Positions 35,603 to 47,288 of a stretch of 64,000 bases of DNA are shown piece by piece. A program made the position numbers and the translations under genes. The stretch spans positions 117,965,464 to 118,029,463 of the forward strand of contig NC_035435.2 in NCBI RefSeq assembly GCF_002127325.2, in the 5' to 3' direction. Source of the stretch: Helianthus annuus (lineage: Eukaryota > Streptophyta > Magnoliopsida > Asterales > Asteraceae). The notes below the pieces were generated by a model. The model did not search any database. It saw only the letters and a program-made list of their open reading frames with translations, and had not been told where the DNA came from. Each line of letters opens with the position of its first letter. Position 1 is the stretch's first letter.

Positions 35603-36992
35603 TGATACGTGGTTGAAAACCGGTGTTCGTTATTGCGTAACTTAGTGTTTTTACATAAGTTTCAATCTTGAATGGCCTACTTTTAATAAGATTTGTGTTA
35701 TGCAGGTTTTATAAAGTTTAAGGAGCTTTTCGGGAGCTTTACGGGTCACCGGGTCGAAAACCGAAGCACCGGAACGCGTCACGGATCAACCAGGAGAGTC
35801 AGGAGCGAAAAACAGAGAATTCACAAATGAGAGCCCGTCGCCGACGGGGTCCAGACCGTCGACGACGCCTTCCAGAAAAGCCCGTCGGCACATATTTTCT
35901 GTATCCAGGTACACAAGCCGTCGGACGGAGGCAGCAAAACCAAAGCCCGTCGCCGACAGGTTGAGGGCCGTCGGCGACGACTTGTCAAAACCGGAAACGC
36001 GAATTGTTATGATTTGGGGATTAATCTCGAATTCCATTGGCTCTCTAGCATTCAATTCGTAAGTTACAAGTTCTTGGAAGTTTGAATCTTAATCTTGGAG
36101 CCGAATTCACCTACCAATCCATCTCCTTCATCACTACATCATCCTAATCAAGATCATCACCATCAATCACACAATCAATCCATAACCCTAGTTTTTCATC
36201 CATTCACCACTTCACCATCATCATTCCATAAACCCTAATTCTCCATCATTCCTCCATCCTACAAGCTTCAAGATGACTCCATCCGCATTCCAAGCATCCG
36301 GTGATCAAGTTGCATCAACCATGAGCGGCTAATCATCTCGGTTTCACCCCGGCGTAGGTAGTTGTTAATTCAAGTGTTTCGAATTGTTCTTGTTTCATCT
36401 TAGTGACAATTTGTGTTTGGTTTTTGAAACTTTTGACAATAGTATTACATTTGTTACGAATTCATGAATTGTCGAACGATGTTAAAAGTTATGACTTTGT
36501 GAAACGGTGATATGTAATTGTACGTTGTCGTTGTTAGGATTTACTTTTGTTGATTACAAAGTGTCTTTTTGTCCGTTCTTCGGGACGTTGATAGTTAGTA
36601 GCACCTAAGTCACGGTACACTAAATCCGTTAATCGAATGCATTTGAGTTGAAACTAAAACTTGTAGAAACCCTAGGTTAACAATTACCGAAGCCGGGCGT
36701 GATTCCTTTTTATTATTATTGTTCTAGTAACCGTTTTTATTGCAATCGTTAAGTAGTATTTGTCAATCATTCTCATCAATCCATTTAGTTAAAAATTATA
36801 TCTCTCAATTAAACGAAAACACAAAAATACTTTAGCAAGCTTCATAAATTATGACAATTGTTTTAATTCATTCGAATCCACACACAAACCACATACTCTT
36901 CGTGGTTCGACCCCTTACTACCACTAACACATTGTTAAGGGTAATTTGGGCTTATAAATATTATCTTTGACCGGAGCGCGACACTCCGATCA
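35603..36992 (+). repeat. Athila-type 3' LTR
   Basis: Same length as the 5' LTR and colinear with it. Changes cluster in the GTCGGCGACGG block and elsewhere are scattered transitions. Confidence 0.9.
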
Positions 36993-37068
36993 GTCACTCT
37001 ATACTGACTTTTTCCAAAAAGCCAATAAGTTAATAAGTTATTTCAAAAAGCTTAGCCAAACATGCCCT

Positions 37069-37901
37069 AGAAGCTTGAAGCTTTTGGTTGAACGCTTCTG
37101 CTAGTAACGTTTAGAAAGAGCTACAAGCTTTTAGGGAAAAAATGACTTTTTTAACCTCTAAAGATAATGAACTTTTTTAATGAACAAACTTTTTAAATTT
37201 TTAGTTATGTCCATTTTGGTCATTTTATACATTTTATTAAAAGCTTCAGCTACTCTGCCAAACACTAAATATATCTAAAAAGCTACTAGCTACCAGTTAA
37301 CAACTTCCAGCCATCAGCTCTACCAGCCAACTACTTTTGCCAAACATACCCCAAATCTTAATGTCATCATAAGTAAATGCATGTTATACCCTATCATATC
37401 ACATTTTTACTAGCATAGTCGCATAGCGTTTGAAGTTGCCTCTTCAGTGGTTAACCAATGAATATTCATTATTTATGTGATTGTGACTCGCTTATTATCA
37501 GTTTTGATTGCGTATCAATATTGGTAGTGAAAAAAACCTGTGTAATTAAGGTTGTACAGTGCCTTTAGTAGAAATCACTTATAGTGTAACGTATGGCTAA
37601 AATAGAACTCGTTTATTTTTACGTTTTAAGATACAAATTTCCTGCAACTATGAAATATGGTTCAACTATATTGTCGACTTTGTTTGTCAAATACTATAAT
37701 CGAAACAGAAAAATGTAATTTAATAGAGAAACATCGAATAGATATATCAATCGGATGTATAACGCTGGTTATAAAATGCATGAGCTGTAATGTATATAAT
37801 TCAGAACATGTTTAAATTCTACTTTTAGCTTTATTATTTTATCGACTAAAATGTCAAAATCGTCTCTAAAGTTTGAGCGCTTTTGCTTGTTCCAACTAAC
37901 A

Positions 37902-37938
<37 letters not shown>

Positions 37939-38347
37939 TAACTGGACCTGACGTTTCATTTTTGTTGGGTCCAGTTATGAAAATTCTTATTTTAGATGGA
38001 CTAAGCAAACATGCTCAAACATCAGGATACGACGCCTTTGGCAAAACCAACACATGCGTTGAACACTAAGTTATGAATGTTTAGAAGATATATAAAAAGG
38101 CGATAATATTTGGGTGTTCCATGATAAGCGAGTGAATGGGTGGTATATGATTGATGGTCTCGTATATATGTATTTACGTAGAGTCGATGCTGAGAATTCA
38201 GGTTCTCTATTCGAGCCTGAAAAAACGTGTCACTTAGGCCTTAACGAAATAAATAATGTAGGTATTTTTTTTTCTGCCGCTCATTATTGTTGTTGTTGTT
38301 GTTGTTATTATTATTTTGACTAAAATGGGTATTGGGCTAATACCTGA
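37069..38347. other. Intergenic, no gene seen; long T run
   Basis: AT-rich sequence with a T run of over 30 bases at 37908-37937. Phrases such as CTACTCTGCCAAACACTAAA and AAAAGCTTCAGC near 37245 suggest decayed MITE ends. An open frame through the T run encodes poly-Lys and is rejected. Confidence 0.5.
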
Positions 38348-40206
38348 TAGGCTTAAGTTATAAATTTTGAGATTAATAACTTTAAATGAGCCTAAGATAT
38401 AAGTTTATGTTTTATATAAGTTTTCTATTTAAAAATATATATACAATGGCGAAATCAGACTTTTATGATTGAGGGGTCACAATGAATTTTTTTATGCATG
38501 AGTAAATTTATTTTTTCGATGGATGTACTATGATCACTATACAACTTTAGATTACTAACGATAAGCTATGACATTTTACCAGTCAATACTGTTTTAAGGT
38601 TTATAAAAGTCTTTTTTTGTATGAAACAGGTATGTGCATTAAATTAAATAAAATATTAATTTTAAACCATAGTAAGGTAATTTGATAAAATAAAAATAAT
38701 AACGAAATAATAATAAATTTACGTATTATTACCTAATATATAATTTTCAACATGTTTAGTCAAAACTTTTCATCTTTACTTTTAACCCAAAACTATTTGA
38801 TTTCTTTTTTACTTTTAACCCCAGAACTTTTCATCTTTTTCAGTTTAACCTCACAACTTTGGTTCTTCATACTTTTCATTTTTGCAAAATTTAACGTTCC
38901 GTTTCAAATTTTGCGAGTTAACACGGTGCAACGTGCGTGCGTGGTTAAACGTTTTTACGTCGTCTAATAGGCTTAAGTTATAAATTTTAAGATTAATAGC
39001 TTTAAATGAGCCTAAGATAGAAGTTTATGTTTTATATAAGTTTTCTATTTAAAAATATATATACAATGGCGAAATCAGACTTTTATGATTGAGGGGTCAC
39101 AATGAATTTTTTTATGCATGAGTAAATTTATTTTTTCGATGGATGTACTATGATCACTATACAACTTTAGATTACTAACGGTAAGCTAGACATTTTACCA
39201 GTCAATACTGTTTTAAGGTTTATAAAAGTCTTTTTTTTGTATGAAACAGGTATGTGCATTAAATTAAATAAAATATTAATTTTAAACCATAGTAAGGTAA
39301 TTTGATAAAATAAAAATAATAACGAAATAATAATAAATTTACGTATTATTACCCAATACTATAATTTTCAACATGTTTAGGCAAAACTTTTCATCTTTAC
39401 TTTTAACCCAAAACTATTTGATTTCTTTTTTACTTTTAACCCCAGAACTTTTCATCTTTTGCAGTTTAACCTCACAACTTTGGTTCTTCATACTTTTCAT
39501 TTTTGCAAAATTTAACGTTCCGTTTCAAATTTTGCGAGTTAACACGGTGCAACATGCGTGCGTGGTTAAACGTTTTTACGTCGTCTAATAGGCTTAAGTT
39601 ATAAATTTTGAGATTAATAACTTTAAATGAGCCTAAGATATAAGTTTATGTTTTATATATGTTTTCTATTTAAAAATATATATACAATGGCGAAATCAGA
39701 CTTTTATGATTGAGGGGTCACAATGAATTTTTTTATGCATGAGTAAATTTATTTTTTCGATGGATGTACTATGATCACTATACAACTTTAGATTACTAAC
39801 GGTAAGCTAGACATTTTACCAGTCAATATTGTTTTAAGGTTTATAAAAGTCTTTTTTTGTATGAAACAGGTATGTGCATTAAATTAAATAAAATATTAAT
39901 TTTAAACCATAGTAAAGTAATTTGATAAAATAAAAATAATAACGAAATAATAATAAATTTGCGTATTATTACCCAATACTATAATTTTCAACATGTTTAG
40001 GCAAAACTTTTCATCTTTACTTTTAACCCAAAACTATTTGATTTCTTTTTTACTTTTAACCCCGGAACTTTTCATCTTTTGCAGTTTAACCTCACAACTT
40101 TGGTTCTTCATACTTTTCATTTTTGCAAAATTTAACGTTCCGTTTCAAATTTTGCGAGTTAACACGGTGCAACGTGCGTGCGTGGTTAAACGTTTTTACG
40201 TCGTCT
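38348..40206. repeat. Three tandem copies of a 620-bp unit
   Basis: Copies at 38348-38967, 38968-39588 and 39589-40206 each start TAGGCTTAAGTTATAAATTT and end GTTTTTACGTCGTCTA. They are nearly identical, differing by a few substitutions and single-base indels, so the amplification is recent. Each copy has the same 71-codon hydrophobic open frame, which lacks any recognised domain and is best seen as repeat sequence. Related sequence occurs in the Helitron-like blocks at 43868-44962 and 59950-61085. Confidence 0.9.
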
Positions 40207-40395
40207 ATTTTTCACGTTTGACAGGTTCATTGTAACGTGCGGACCCTAGATCGACTTAGTTATTTTTTTTATAGGTTTTACATTTTTGTTTAATTTCTTC
40301 GCATTATCACGTCGCAACTTCAATGTTGGTGGTCACTGATAGCAGTGTGGCATTGGTGTTTATCCCTGCCGCAACTCGAGGGTGCTTAATACTAG
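40207..40395 (+). mobile_element. Helitron-like 3' end following the triplication
   Basis: After the third copy the sequence runs to CCCTGCCGCAACTCGAGGG (short stem CCCT/AGGG) and then CTAG at 40392-40395 followed by T. The layout matches the other Helitron termini here but the stem is weak. The 5' end was not located; the triplication is probably inside this element. Confidence 0.55.
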
Positions 40396-40589
40396 TTAAT
40401 ACTATGTTAGAGAAAGTAATCAATAAATAAATAAAAATTGAAAGTTATTTGAGATTTGTTATATACTCTTTAAGTTTACATGATCTCACAATCAAGCTGA
40501 AGTTTTGGACTTTAGAATGTTTCAGGTATTATTTCAAGCCCAAACCATGTTCTTATAATTACTTTTGAATTGGGCCACAATTAGGGGTA

Positions 40590-41355
40590 GTGTTAGAGAG
40601 GATGTGTGTATAGTTGGTTTTAAAAGTATTAGTAGCCCGGGGCCCTCTAACCGGTTAAACCGGAAACCATTGATTTAAAAGTTTCAAAAAATTAATGGAC
40701 GTGGTACAAATGAGTCACCCGGATTTATACGAGTCATATGAAGTAAAACGTGTTAAGAACAATCGATGGTTACCTCCTCACATTGTTGGCTGATTGCCAA
40801 CTGGTTAAGACCAACCCACACAGTTGAATTGGTGAATTGTTGGAGTTGGTGTTGCGACAACTGGCCCGCTTTTTAGTACATCGTGACACAGTCTTAAGGG
40901 AAATTTGTTAAACGAAAATAAAATTTATAGGGATCTAAGAAAAACACAAAGTCAGCAAAGAAAATCCGGAGTCAAAACATTCAAGTTGGTTACGTGGGAT
41001 GGGGTATTCAAGGACAAAATGGGTACGGAGTTATCTATAAACTTGTCATAGGTTTAAGTACAAGTATGATATATATTAAGTGACCTCGACTATATTACCC
41101 GAAACCCATATCATACATCACTGGCGGATCTAGCCAAAAAATACTGTGGCATCCCAATTTTTTTTTTTTTTTTTTTTTTTGGGGGGGGGGGGGGGGGATT
41201 AGGGGCATCCTTTGTATAAAACCAAGATTTTTTACACTATAAAAACAGTACGGAGACAGGGTTGAGGGGTTGCCCGTGCTACCCCTTCTAATACACTAGC
41301 TCCGCCCCTAACATACAAGTTTACTCATATATAAAGAGAATGCATATATAAATAC
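40590..41355. repeat. Duplicated segment, copy A
   Basis: This segment is homologous to copy B at 45859-47288 plus 59052-59266, sharing phrases such as CTAACCGGTTAAACCGGAAA, GTTAAGAACAATCGATGGTT and CATTGTTGGCTGATTG. Copy A lacks both large insertions found in copy B and so serves as an empty-site record. It has its own insertion at 41119-41310. It carries no coding sequence that I can identify. Confidence 0.8.
41119..41310. mobile_element. hAT-type MITE in copy A
   Basis: The ends CACTGGCGGATCTAG and (inverted) TAGGGGCGGAGCTAG are flanked by near-matching 8-mers TCATACAT and ACATACAA. It includes a T run and a G run (41159-41198). Copy B has continuous sequence here, confirming an insertion. 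Confidence 0.75.
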
Positions 41356-41842
41356 TGTAACACTAAAAGATTGTACTAAATAATATTTTTAAGTTGATGA
41401 ACACTTAAAATTATTAAAAGTTCAAAAATATAGAATTATATTTGAATATTTGATACTTTAAACATTAAAACCATATAAATAAGTAACAAGTTTAGGCTTA
41501 GGTTGGTTGTAACTTGGGCTTGGGGTGGTTTTCAAAAAAAAAATTGTTGTTCTAATCCATACATCTTTCCCTTCTTTCATTACTTTACTTTTCAACACAC
41601 AGCATCATCAGAATATAGAGAGAGAAAGTTAAGCTCAGAGAGAGAGAGAGAGAGAGGGAGAGGTTGGCGACGATGGTGGTGAATCTTCTCCACTATTCAT
41701 CACCGCCACTATCATCGGCCCACACTGTCACCACGACCATCACCCAATCCCCAGCGCACCTCCCCCACCAACCCCAATAACACCACTTAAAACCCCCAAA
41801 TTGTCACACATCTTCGATTCAAGAAGCAAAAACTCATCTCCT

Positions 41843-42274
41843 ATGGGCTCCAAGCAACCTGGCTTCGGTGACGGTGCAAGCCGCAGGTTCGTCTTCAGTT
41901 TATATTATTTTTACATTTGGTTGATGATATAAGTTAGAAATTCGTTTGTTTAATTGTTATAGGAAGATTTTAATCGGTGGTTTAGCAAAGATACTACCAT
42001 AGGTTAGTGTTTAGTTGTATGTGTTTGTGTAATTATGACAGTGCCATTATTTATATCATCATTTGAAGTGTTTATGTATATAATTGTGTATAGGTACATT
42101 GTTAACTATTTTACAAAGTATGGAGACCTGACAGATTTGGTTATCATGAAAGATCAGTAAACTGGTCGTCTGAGGTGCTTCGGGTTTATTACGTATGCGG
42201 ATCCTTCGGTTGTTCACATTGCTTTGAGGAGTATCAAAATAATGGAATTATATTATCAAAATAATGTTCATCAG
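41843..42274 (+). pseudogene. hnRNP A/B-like RRM gene fragment, broken
   Basis: Three exon pieces: 41843-41886 (MGSKQPGFGDGASR), 41963 to about 42003 (KILIGGLAK, the RNP2-like strand), and 42094-42274 (YIVNYFTKYGDLTDLVIMKD, then TGRLRCFGFITYADPSVV with the RNP1 octet). This matches the first RRM of plant hnRNP-like RNA-binding proteins, which begin MGSKQPG. It is broken: one base is missing after GLAK, which leads to a stop, and a TAA interrupts between MKDQ and TGR. The usual Gly of RNP1 (R-G-F-G) is Cys. The second RRM and the Gly-rich tail are absent. It lies within the Helitron, so it is captured cargo. Confidence 0.8.
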
Positions 42275-42634
42275 GTATTTTTATTTAAATTCTTTACTGG
42301 TCTGTAGTTTTTACCTTAGTTCCTTTTATATAAATTCTTTTCTGATCTGTAATTTTTACCTTTAGTTCCTGAAGTGTGGGAGTACCTTTTTTTTTTTGCT
42401 GAAATTAGGGTCTTCATTTGAGGTGTTTATGATTCATGTAACTGGTTAAGATCTCTGGGATTATTATACAATACCTCTATTTTTGCATATATTCTAAGAT
42501 ATCTAAAACTAAGAATTTCTGGGAAGCAATGTGTATTTAGGTGATGCAACACAACGATTAAGAATACAACACTTTACATACTACATTTCTTCACTAGCAA
42601 GCATCCATAAGTGTTCATGTTATTAGTTAGGCCA

Positions 42635-42795
42635 GGGGGTGTGGTATAAAGCCCCCCGCCACATAAGCGTCGTTAACGCCCTATAGCTCCCCATAGTCAC
42701 CCCCTGGGCGCCAAAGGGGGAGCGCTATGGGGAGGGCTCCATTGCACTAACGCCGGTTAAAGGGGAAAGAAGGTGGGGCCCACTCTTTTCAACTA
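42635..42795. mobile_element. Foldback MITE-like block
   Basis: CAGGGGGTGTGGTATAAAGC opens a GC-rich segment. CGTTAACGCCCTATAGCTCC and (inverted) CGCTATGGGGAGGGC / CTAACGCCGG can pair. No clear TSD. Confidence 0.45.
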
Positions 42796-42919
42796 ATCAA
42801 ATCTCTTCTTTTTTTTTTTTTTGTATTTTGTTCAATAGATTGAGAAGCTGTTGAGAGTAAAGAGGAATGCCCTTTTCCCTTTAGCATAGATAATTTATCT
42901 TTCTTATTCTTATATATAG

Positions 42920-43720
42920 CTTACTCGAAGGTTAGCCCCCTCTGCTAGCCTTGATGGAAGCGAAAGAAATCAGGCAAGTGAAAGTGAAGTTGACTATAGC
43001 TTTTTGGCAAGCGATCTAAACAAAGAAGCATAGCTCAGTAATGACTATCAATTTACTAAGAGAAGAAAGATCGGATTGTAGGCTAGATTCAAGGTATGTC
43101 AGTTTCTTGATTCTACTCAACTTTCCAAATTGGCTTAGTAGCGTGGCGTGGCGTTGAGGTGGCCTTAAAACTTGAAATGATGTTTAATTATTCTTTTAGA
43201 TTTTCACTTATATTGTGTTTTCTTGATTCTAAGTTTTTGATTCGTGTATAATACAAGTATCAGTGAGTGATGGGTTTTATTTTATATGAGATAATTACAA
43301 TTGTAACTTATTACATGATTACTTTAGTTTTTTACTTTAAGCTAATCTTTATGTACCATTAAGGTGTGGAATAGACAAAAATAATATGTGATTCTTGATT
43401 TAATGTATGCAGGTAGTTTATGCTAGAGCCTTACTTCCTTGGGTTAAACATATGGAAAAAAGTATTGTTAACACTTTGCGAGCCGTAGGTGAGTCATACG
43501 TAGTCATCAGTATACTTTACTATAAAAAGGCAATGTGAGTTTACATATATTTATTTCACTTTTATGTTTTTATTATAATGACGACTACAAATGGAAAATT
43601 GATGGTTGAACTTAATTAATCTAGGCAACGCCTCGCTGAGAACCTCACAGAAGTAACGGTGAAAGCTGCAAATATTCGCGAGTTACAAGCTGAATTGAAG
43701 GTGATCATCGACGCACTTTA
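42920..43720 (+). pseudogene. Exon-like fragments of an unidentified gene (Helitron cargo)
   Basis: Three exon-like pieces end at GT or follow AG. About 42920-43096 includes SLDGSERNQASESEVDYSFL and then stop codons. About 43414-43488 reads VVYARALLPWVKHMEKSIV. About 43625-43699 reads RLAENLTEVTVKAANIRELQ. They have protein-like composition but in-frame stops in the first piece, and I cannot name the family. They do not continue the RRM protein. Confidence 0.4.
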
Positions 43721-43867
43721 GGTTTATTTGTATATGTCATATCTAAATTTCTAAGCCCCCGACCGCATCGCGGCGGGGTCTTCCATCTAGTTAATACTCA
43801 AAAGGATGTTTTAAACACCCCAAAACTGTATACATATTTTTTAATAAATAATGCAAATTTATATAAA

Positions 43868-44962
43868 CTAGAAATGAGACCCGCCGCAATGCGGCGGGGA
43901 TTCTATAGTTATAACTAAGTCGACCTAGGACCCGCACGTTATGTTAAACCTGTCAAACGGGAAAAAAAAATAGACGATGTAAAAATGTTCACCCATACAC
44001 GCACGTTGCGTCGTGTTAACTCGCAAACTTTAGAATGAAATGTAAAAACGTTAAACCAAAGACGCACGTTGCGATGTGTTAAGTCACAAAATTTAGAACC
44101 AAGCATAAAGCGGGAAATTTACGGAAAATGAAAACTATAAATGATCAAAGTTGAAAGTAAAAAAGTTGTGAGGATAGATTGCAAAAGATAAAAAGTTTTG
44201 GGTTAAAAGTAAAAGAAAAAACAAATAGTTTTGCGTTAAAAGTAATTTATGAAATACTTTTGGGTGAAGAGTAAAAAAAAAATCAATTATTTTTTGGAAA
44301 ACCCCTAAAGCCAAGGTTACGATAACCATATGCATAACCATTTTTTCTTTGGAAAACCCCCAAAGCACACCCCGCATTGCGGCGGGGCATAAAACGGTGT
44401 CAAATAGTACTAATGTCACACAACCGTGATCGACCACCAACACTGACTCGACCTAGGATCTGCGTGTTGCGACGAATCTGTCAAACATGAAAAAATAGAG
44501 GTAAAAACGTTGAACCACACATGCACGTTGCGTCGTGTTAACTTGCAAAATTTGAAAGAAAACATAAAAAAGTTGAACCACACTCGTACGTTGCGTCGTA
44601 TTAACTCGAAAAATTTAGAACTATACGTAACGAAACGTAAAAACGTTAAACCAAAGACGAAAAGTATAATTGACAAAAGTTGTAAAGTTAAATTGCAAAT
44701 AATGAAAAGTTTTGAGTTAAAGTTAAAAAACAAATTTTGTAGGGTTAAAATTGCAAAAGGTTAAAACCATTGGGTTAAAACTAAAAAATCAATTTTTTTT
44801 TTGAAGAATCCCAAAGCACAAGTTGCTGGGTTAAAATTGCAAAAGGTAAAAACCTTTGGGTTAAAACTAAAAAATCAAGTTTTTTTTTTTTTTTTTTAAA
44901 GAATTCTCAAAGTACAAGTTACAAGTATTTATGCATGGAAAATTTGCTTATTAATATATAGA
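43868..44962 (-). mobile_element. Short non-autonomous Helitron, minus orientation
   Basis: Read on the minus strand it begins TCTATATATTAATAAGC (44962 downwards) and ends with a perfect hairpin (CCCGCCGCA / TGCGGCGGG at 43880-43897), then CTAG at 43871-43868 followed by T. The interior consists of divergent GTTGCGTCGTGTTAACTCGC and AAAAGTTTTGGGTTAAAAGT repeats related to those in the 620-bp units. No gene. Confidence 0.7.
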
Positions 44963-45858
44963 ATAATATATGGAATAATAATAATAGTCATAAGTGTTAA
45001 TGTGAAAACAATGGTAACTCACAGGCCTAAAATATGATTGAAATCACGACAGATAATACTGTTTATGTATATTACCATAATTGTTATGTTGAAATCAGAA
45101 ATTCTTTTGTACTAAAATATTAGGGCTCTAAACGAGTCGAGCCGAGTCGAGTCAGAGTGGGGTCGAGCTCAAGCTCGAAATTAATTCAGGCGGCTAAACT
45201 TGGCTTGAGCTTTACGTCGGAGTTAAACGAGCCTAAGAACGAGCTAATGAGCCGAGCCATGGGCCGAGCCGAGCTTAGCTCGAGCTGAGCTTGGTTACAA
45301 AATGAGCCAGCTTGGTTCACGCCATCTCAAATTGAGTTTTTTTAGCTAGTTTTTCTCAAGCTTCTTTCGAGCGAGCTACGAGAACATGTTTTACGTGATT
45401 GTTATAATTCGAGTCAATATCCATAATATCACCTTTCACCAAACTACCATGAACCATCACATCGCCAAGATTTACGAATTGATATAAAACTATTTTATTT
45501 AAAAAAAAAAGGTAAATTAGAGAACAAAATATTAAAGATTAAAGAGTTTCTTACATAATGCAACCATACCCACAGTTTTTATGTTTTATATTTTATGGTA
45601 CTCCACCTAAAAAGTAAAAATAGATCTAGTAGAGGCAGATGATCAGAGCATGTGCCTATCAACTATAAACTATGATGTCGGTGTTATGAATTTCTGGTCA
45701 TCGGTTTCACACAGATACAGTCAACAACCGGTTTTAATTAGTGAAAAAAACCAAAGGATTCTATGTTAGTGGTATTTAGGTGTTTAAAGTGGTATCCGTT
45801 TTTATGAGGTTGAGATTTTGAATCTTATAGTAAAATATTGGTGTAAAATTAGAACTAG
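44963..45858. other. Intergenic; GAGCCGAGC-rich hAT-like end
   Basis: AGGGCTCTAAACGAGTCGAG at 45122 opens a block of GAGCCGAG / CTCGAGC motifs to about 45370, typical of a hAT-type terminus. A possible partner end, inverted, lies at 59566-59605 beyond the insertions. No gene. Confidence 0.45.
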
Positions 45859-47288
45859 TGTTAGGGGATGTGTGTTAGCTGGTTTTAAATAAATTAGTAG
45901 CTTGGAGCCTTGGATAGATTGCTCTAATCGGCGATGGCGGACTCAGAAAATTTTTCTTGGGGTGTGGAAAAATTTAAAAATTTTAGATTCCTAGCTATAT
46001 AAAAAATCGGTTCATAGCGGGCCGGATCGAGTTGGGTCAAGTAAAACAAGTAAACATAAACAAACAAAGTTTCGCGGATCGGATCAGATCGGGTCGGGTC
46101 GGGTTGGGTCAATTTCAATTTTGAAACAATCAAACCCTATTTCCTAACTTCCTATCACATTAACAAAGTTTCAAGTAAAATAGTAAACAACATACAAAAC
46201 CATCACAAGTAAGTAAAGTAACAACAAAAAACCATCAAAGTTCAAACCCTACCTACTTCTATTTACCCTAATCATTAAATAAAACAACAAAGAAACTTAT
46301 CTAAGACATAGCTTGGTCTTTAATTAAAAGAATCTAACGAAAAAAATTGGTCCAACCCTTTTTCTCTTAAGAAATTGCGCCATAACTTCTCTACTCATAG
46401 TTCTTATCACATATAAATTGTTCCATAAGTTAATAAAACAACACTAAACACTTAGAAAAAATAACTAATCATATTCAACCAATACCATAGTCCATAATTT
46501 TCAATTTTAATTTTCAAACATTCAAGCCCTAGTTTTAATGTTGATTAGTAATCATATAAACAAACAAAGCTTAAAATAAAACAACAAATAATTAACTACA
46601 AGTCTAGAACAACTAAAAAAAACATAAAAAGACCAACCGTTATACATCTATATTTTCTTCTAATCACGACATAAAACAACAAAAAACAACCAATAAAAAA
46701 AGATAGATCTTTGGGTTGGGTAGTTAGGTTAATAAAATTAGATTGTAGATTGAGTTAAGTAAATTGAATAAGTAGTCAAAGAATAATTATACAAATTTGT
46801 GTTATATACTTATATATTCATAATAATTAGTATTTAATATTTTTTATAAATTCATAAATTTTTTTTGAGAAGGGCGGTTGAAAATTTTCAAGGGGTGCGG
46901 TTGAAAAAATCCAAAGGGTGCGGTTGGGATTTTCGACGAAAATTAACACTTGATTTTTTTTTTTCAAGGGGTGCGGCCACCCACCCACCATTACAGGTAG
47001 GTCCGCCCCTGCTAACCGGTTAAACCGGAAACCATTGATTTAAAAGCTAATTAATGGACGTGGCACAAATGAGTCACCCAACTTTGTACTAGTCATATGA
47101 AGTAAAACGTGTTAAGAACAATCGATGGTTACCTTCTCACATTGTTGGCTGATTGTCAACTGGTTAAGACTAGCCCACACGGTTGAATTCGTAAATTGTT
47201 GGAGTTGGTGGTGCGACCACTGGCCCGTTTTTTAGAACATCGTGACATAGTCTTAAGAGCTTGGTTAAACGAAAATAAAATTTGTAGT
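45859..47288. repeat. Duplicated segment, copy B (left part)
   Basis: Homologous to copy A at 40590. It is interrupted by a hAT-like element at 45932-47011. Its right part continues after the 11.76-kb retrotransposon, at 59052-59266. Confidence 0.8.
45932..47011. mobile_element. Non-autonomous hAT-like element, 1.08 kb
   Basis: The 8-mers CTAATCGG (45924-45931) and CTAACCGG (47012-47019) flank it. The termini CGATGGCGGAC and (inverted) CAGGGGCGGAC are similar. Copy A reads straight through CTAACCGG at this point, which proves the insertion. The interior is AT-rich with GGGTGCGGTTG phrases near its right end, and contains no transposase. Confidence 0.8.

Larger units (their letters stand above)
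31722..36992 (+). mobile_element. Non-autonomous Athila-type LTR retrotransposon
   Basis: Two 1390-bp LTRs, an exact 5-bp TSD GTCAC (31717-31721, 36993-36997), a 17-base PBS matching tRNA-Asp and a purine-rich PPT define a complete 5.27-kb element read rightward. The 2.5-kb interior has no protease, RT or integrase, only one short open frame (33206-33658). Athila lineage is inferred from the tRNA-Asp PBS and the GAGGACAA / AAGTGTGGGG motifs before the 3' LTR. The LTRs differ at about 16 sites (near 1.2 percent), mostly C/T or G/A, as expected from methylated-cytosine decay. Confidence 0.88.
31597..37068. mobile_element. Small foldback MITE split by the Athila-type element
   Basis: The left fragment (31597-31721) opens AGGGGCATGTTTGGCTAAGC and the right fragment (36998-37068) ends with its complement (GCTTAGCCAAACATGCCCT). 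Both also carry GGCTTTTTG / CAATAAGT phrases in inverted order. Joined without the 5.27-kb insertion it would be roughly 190 bp. This fixes the order of insertion: MITE first, LTR element second. Confidence 0.8.
41580..43790 (+). mobile_element. Helitron with captured RRM gene fragment (5' end uncertain)
   Basis: The 3' terminus is clear: a GC hairpin at 43756-43777 (CCCCCGACCGC / GCGGCGGGG) followed by CTAG at 43787-43790 and T. The 5' TC end was not found, so the start given is only the beginning of the gene-derived cargo (a GA/CT-rich leader at 41590-41660). The cargo contains an hnRNP-like fragment and exon-like pieces of at least one other gene. No Helitron Rep/helicase is present. Confidence 0.6.

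Noticed and set aside
37769..38008. Frame with a poly-Lys run
   Set aside because: Encoded by a 30-base homopolymer tract; not a gene.
38752..40235. Three copies of a 71-80 codon hydrophobic frame
   Set aside because: One per 620-bp tandem unit; no domain, and related repeats in the window do not keep the frame open.
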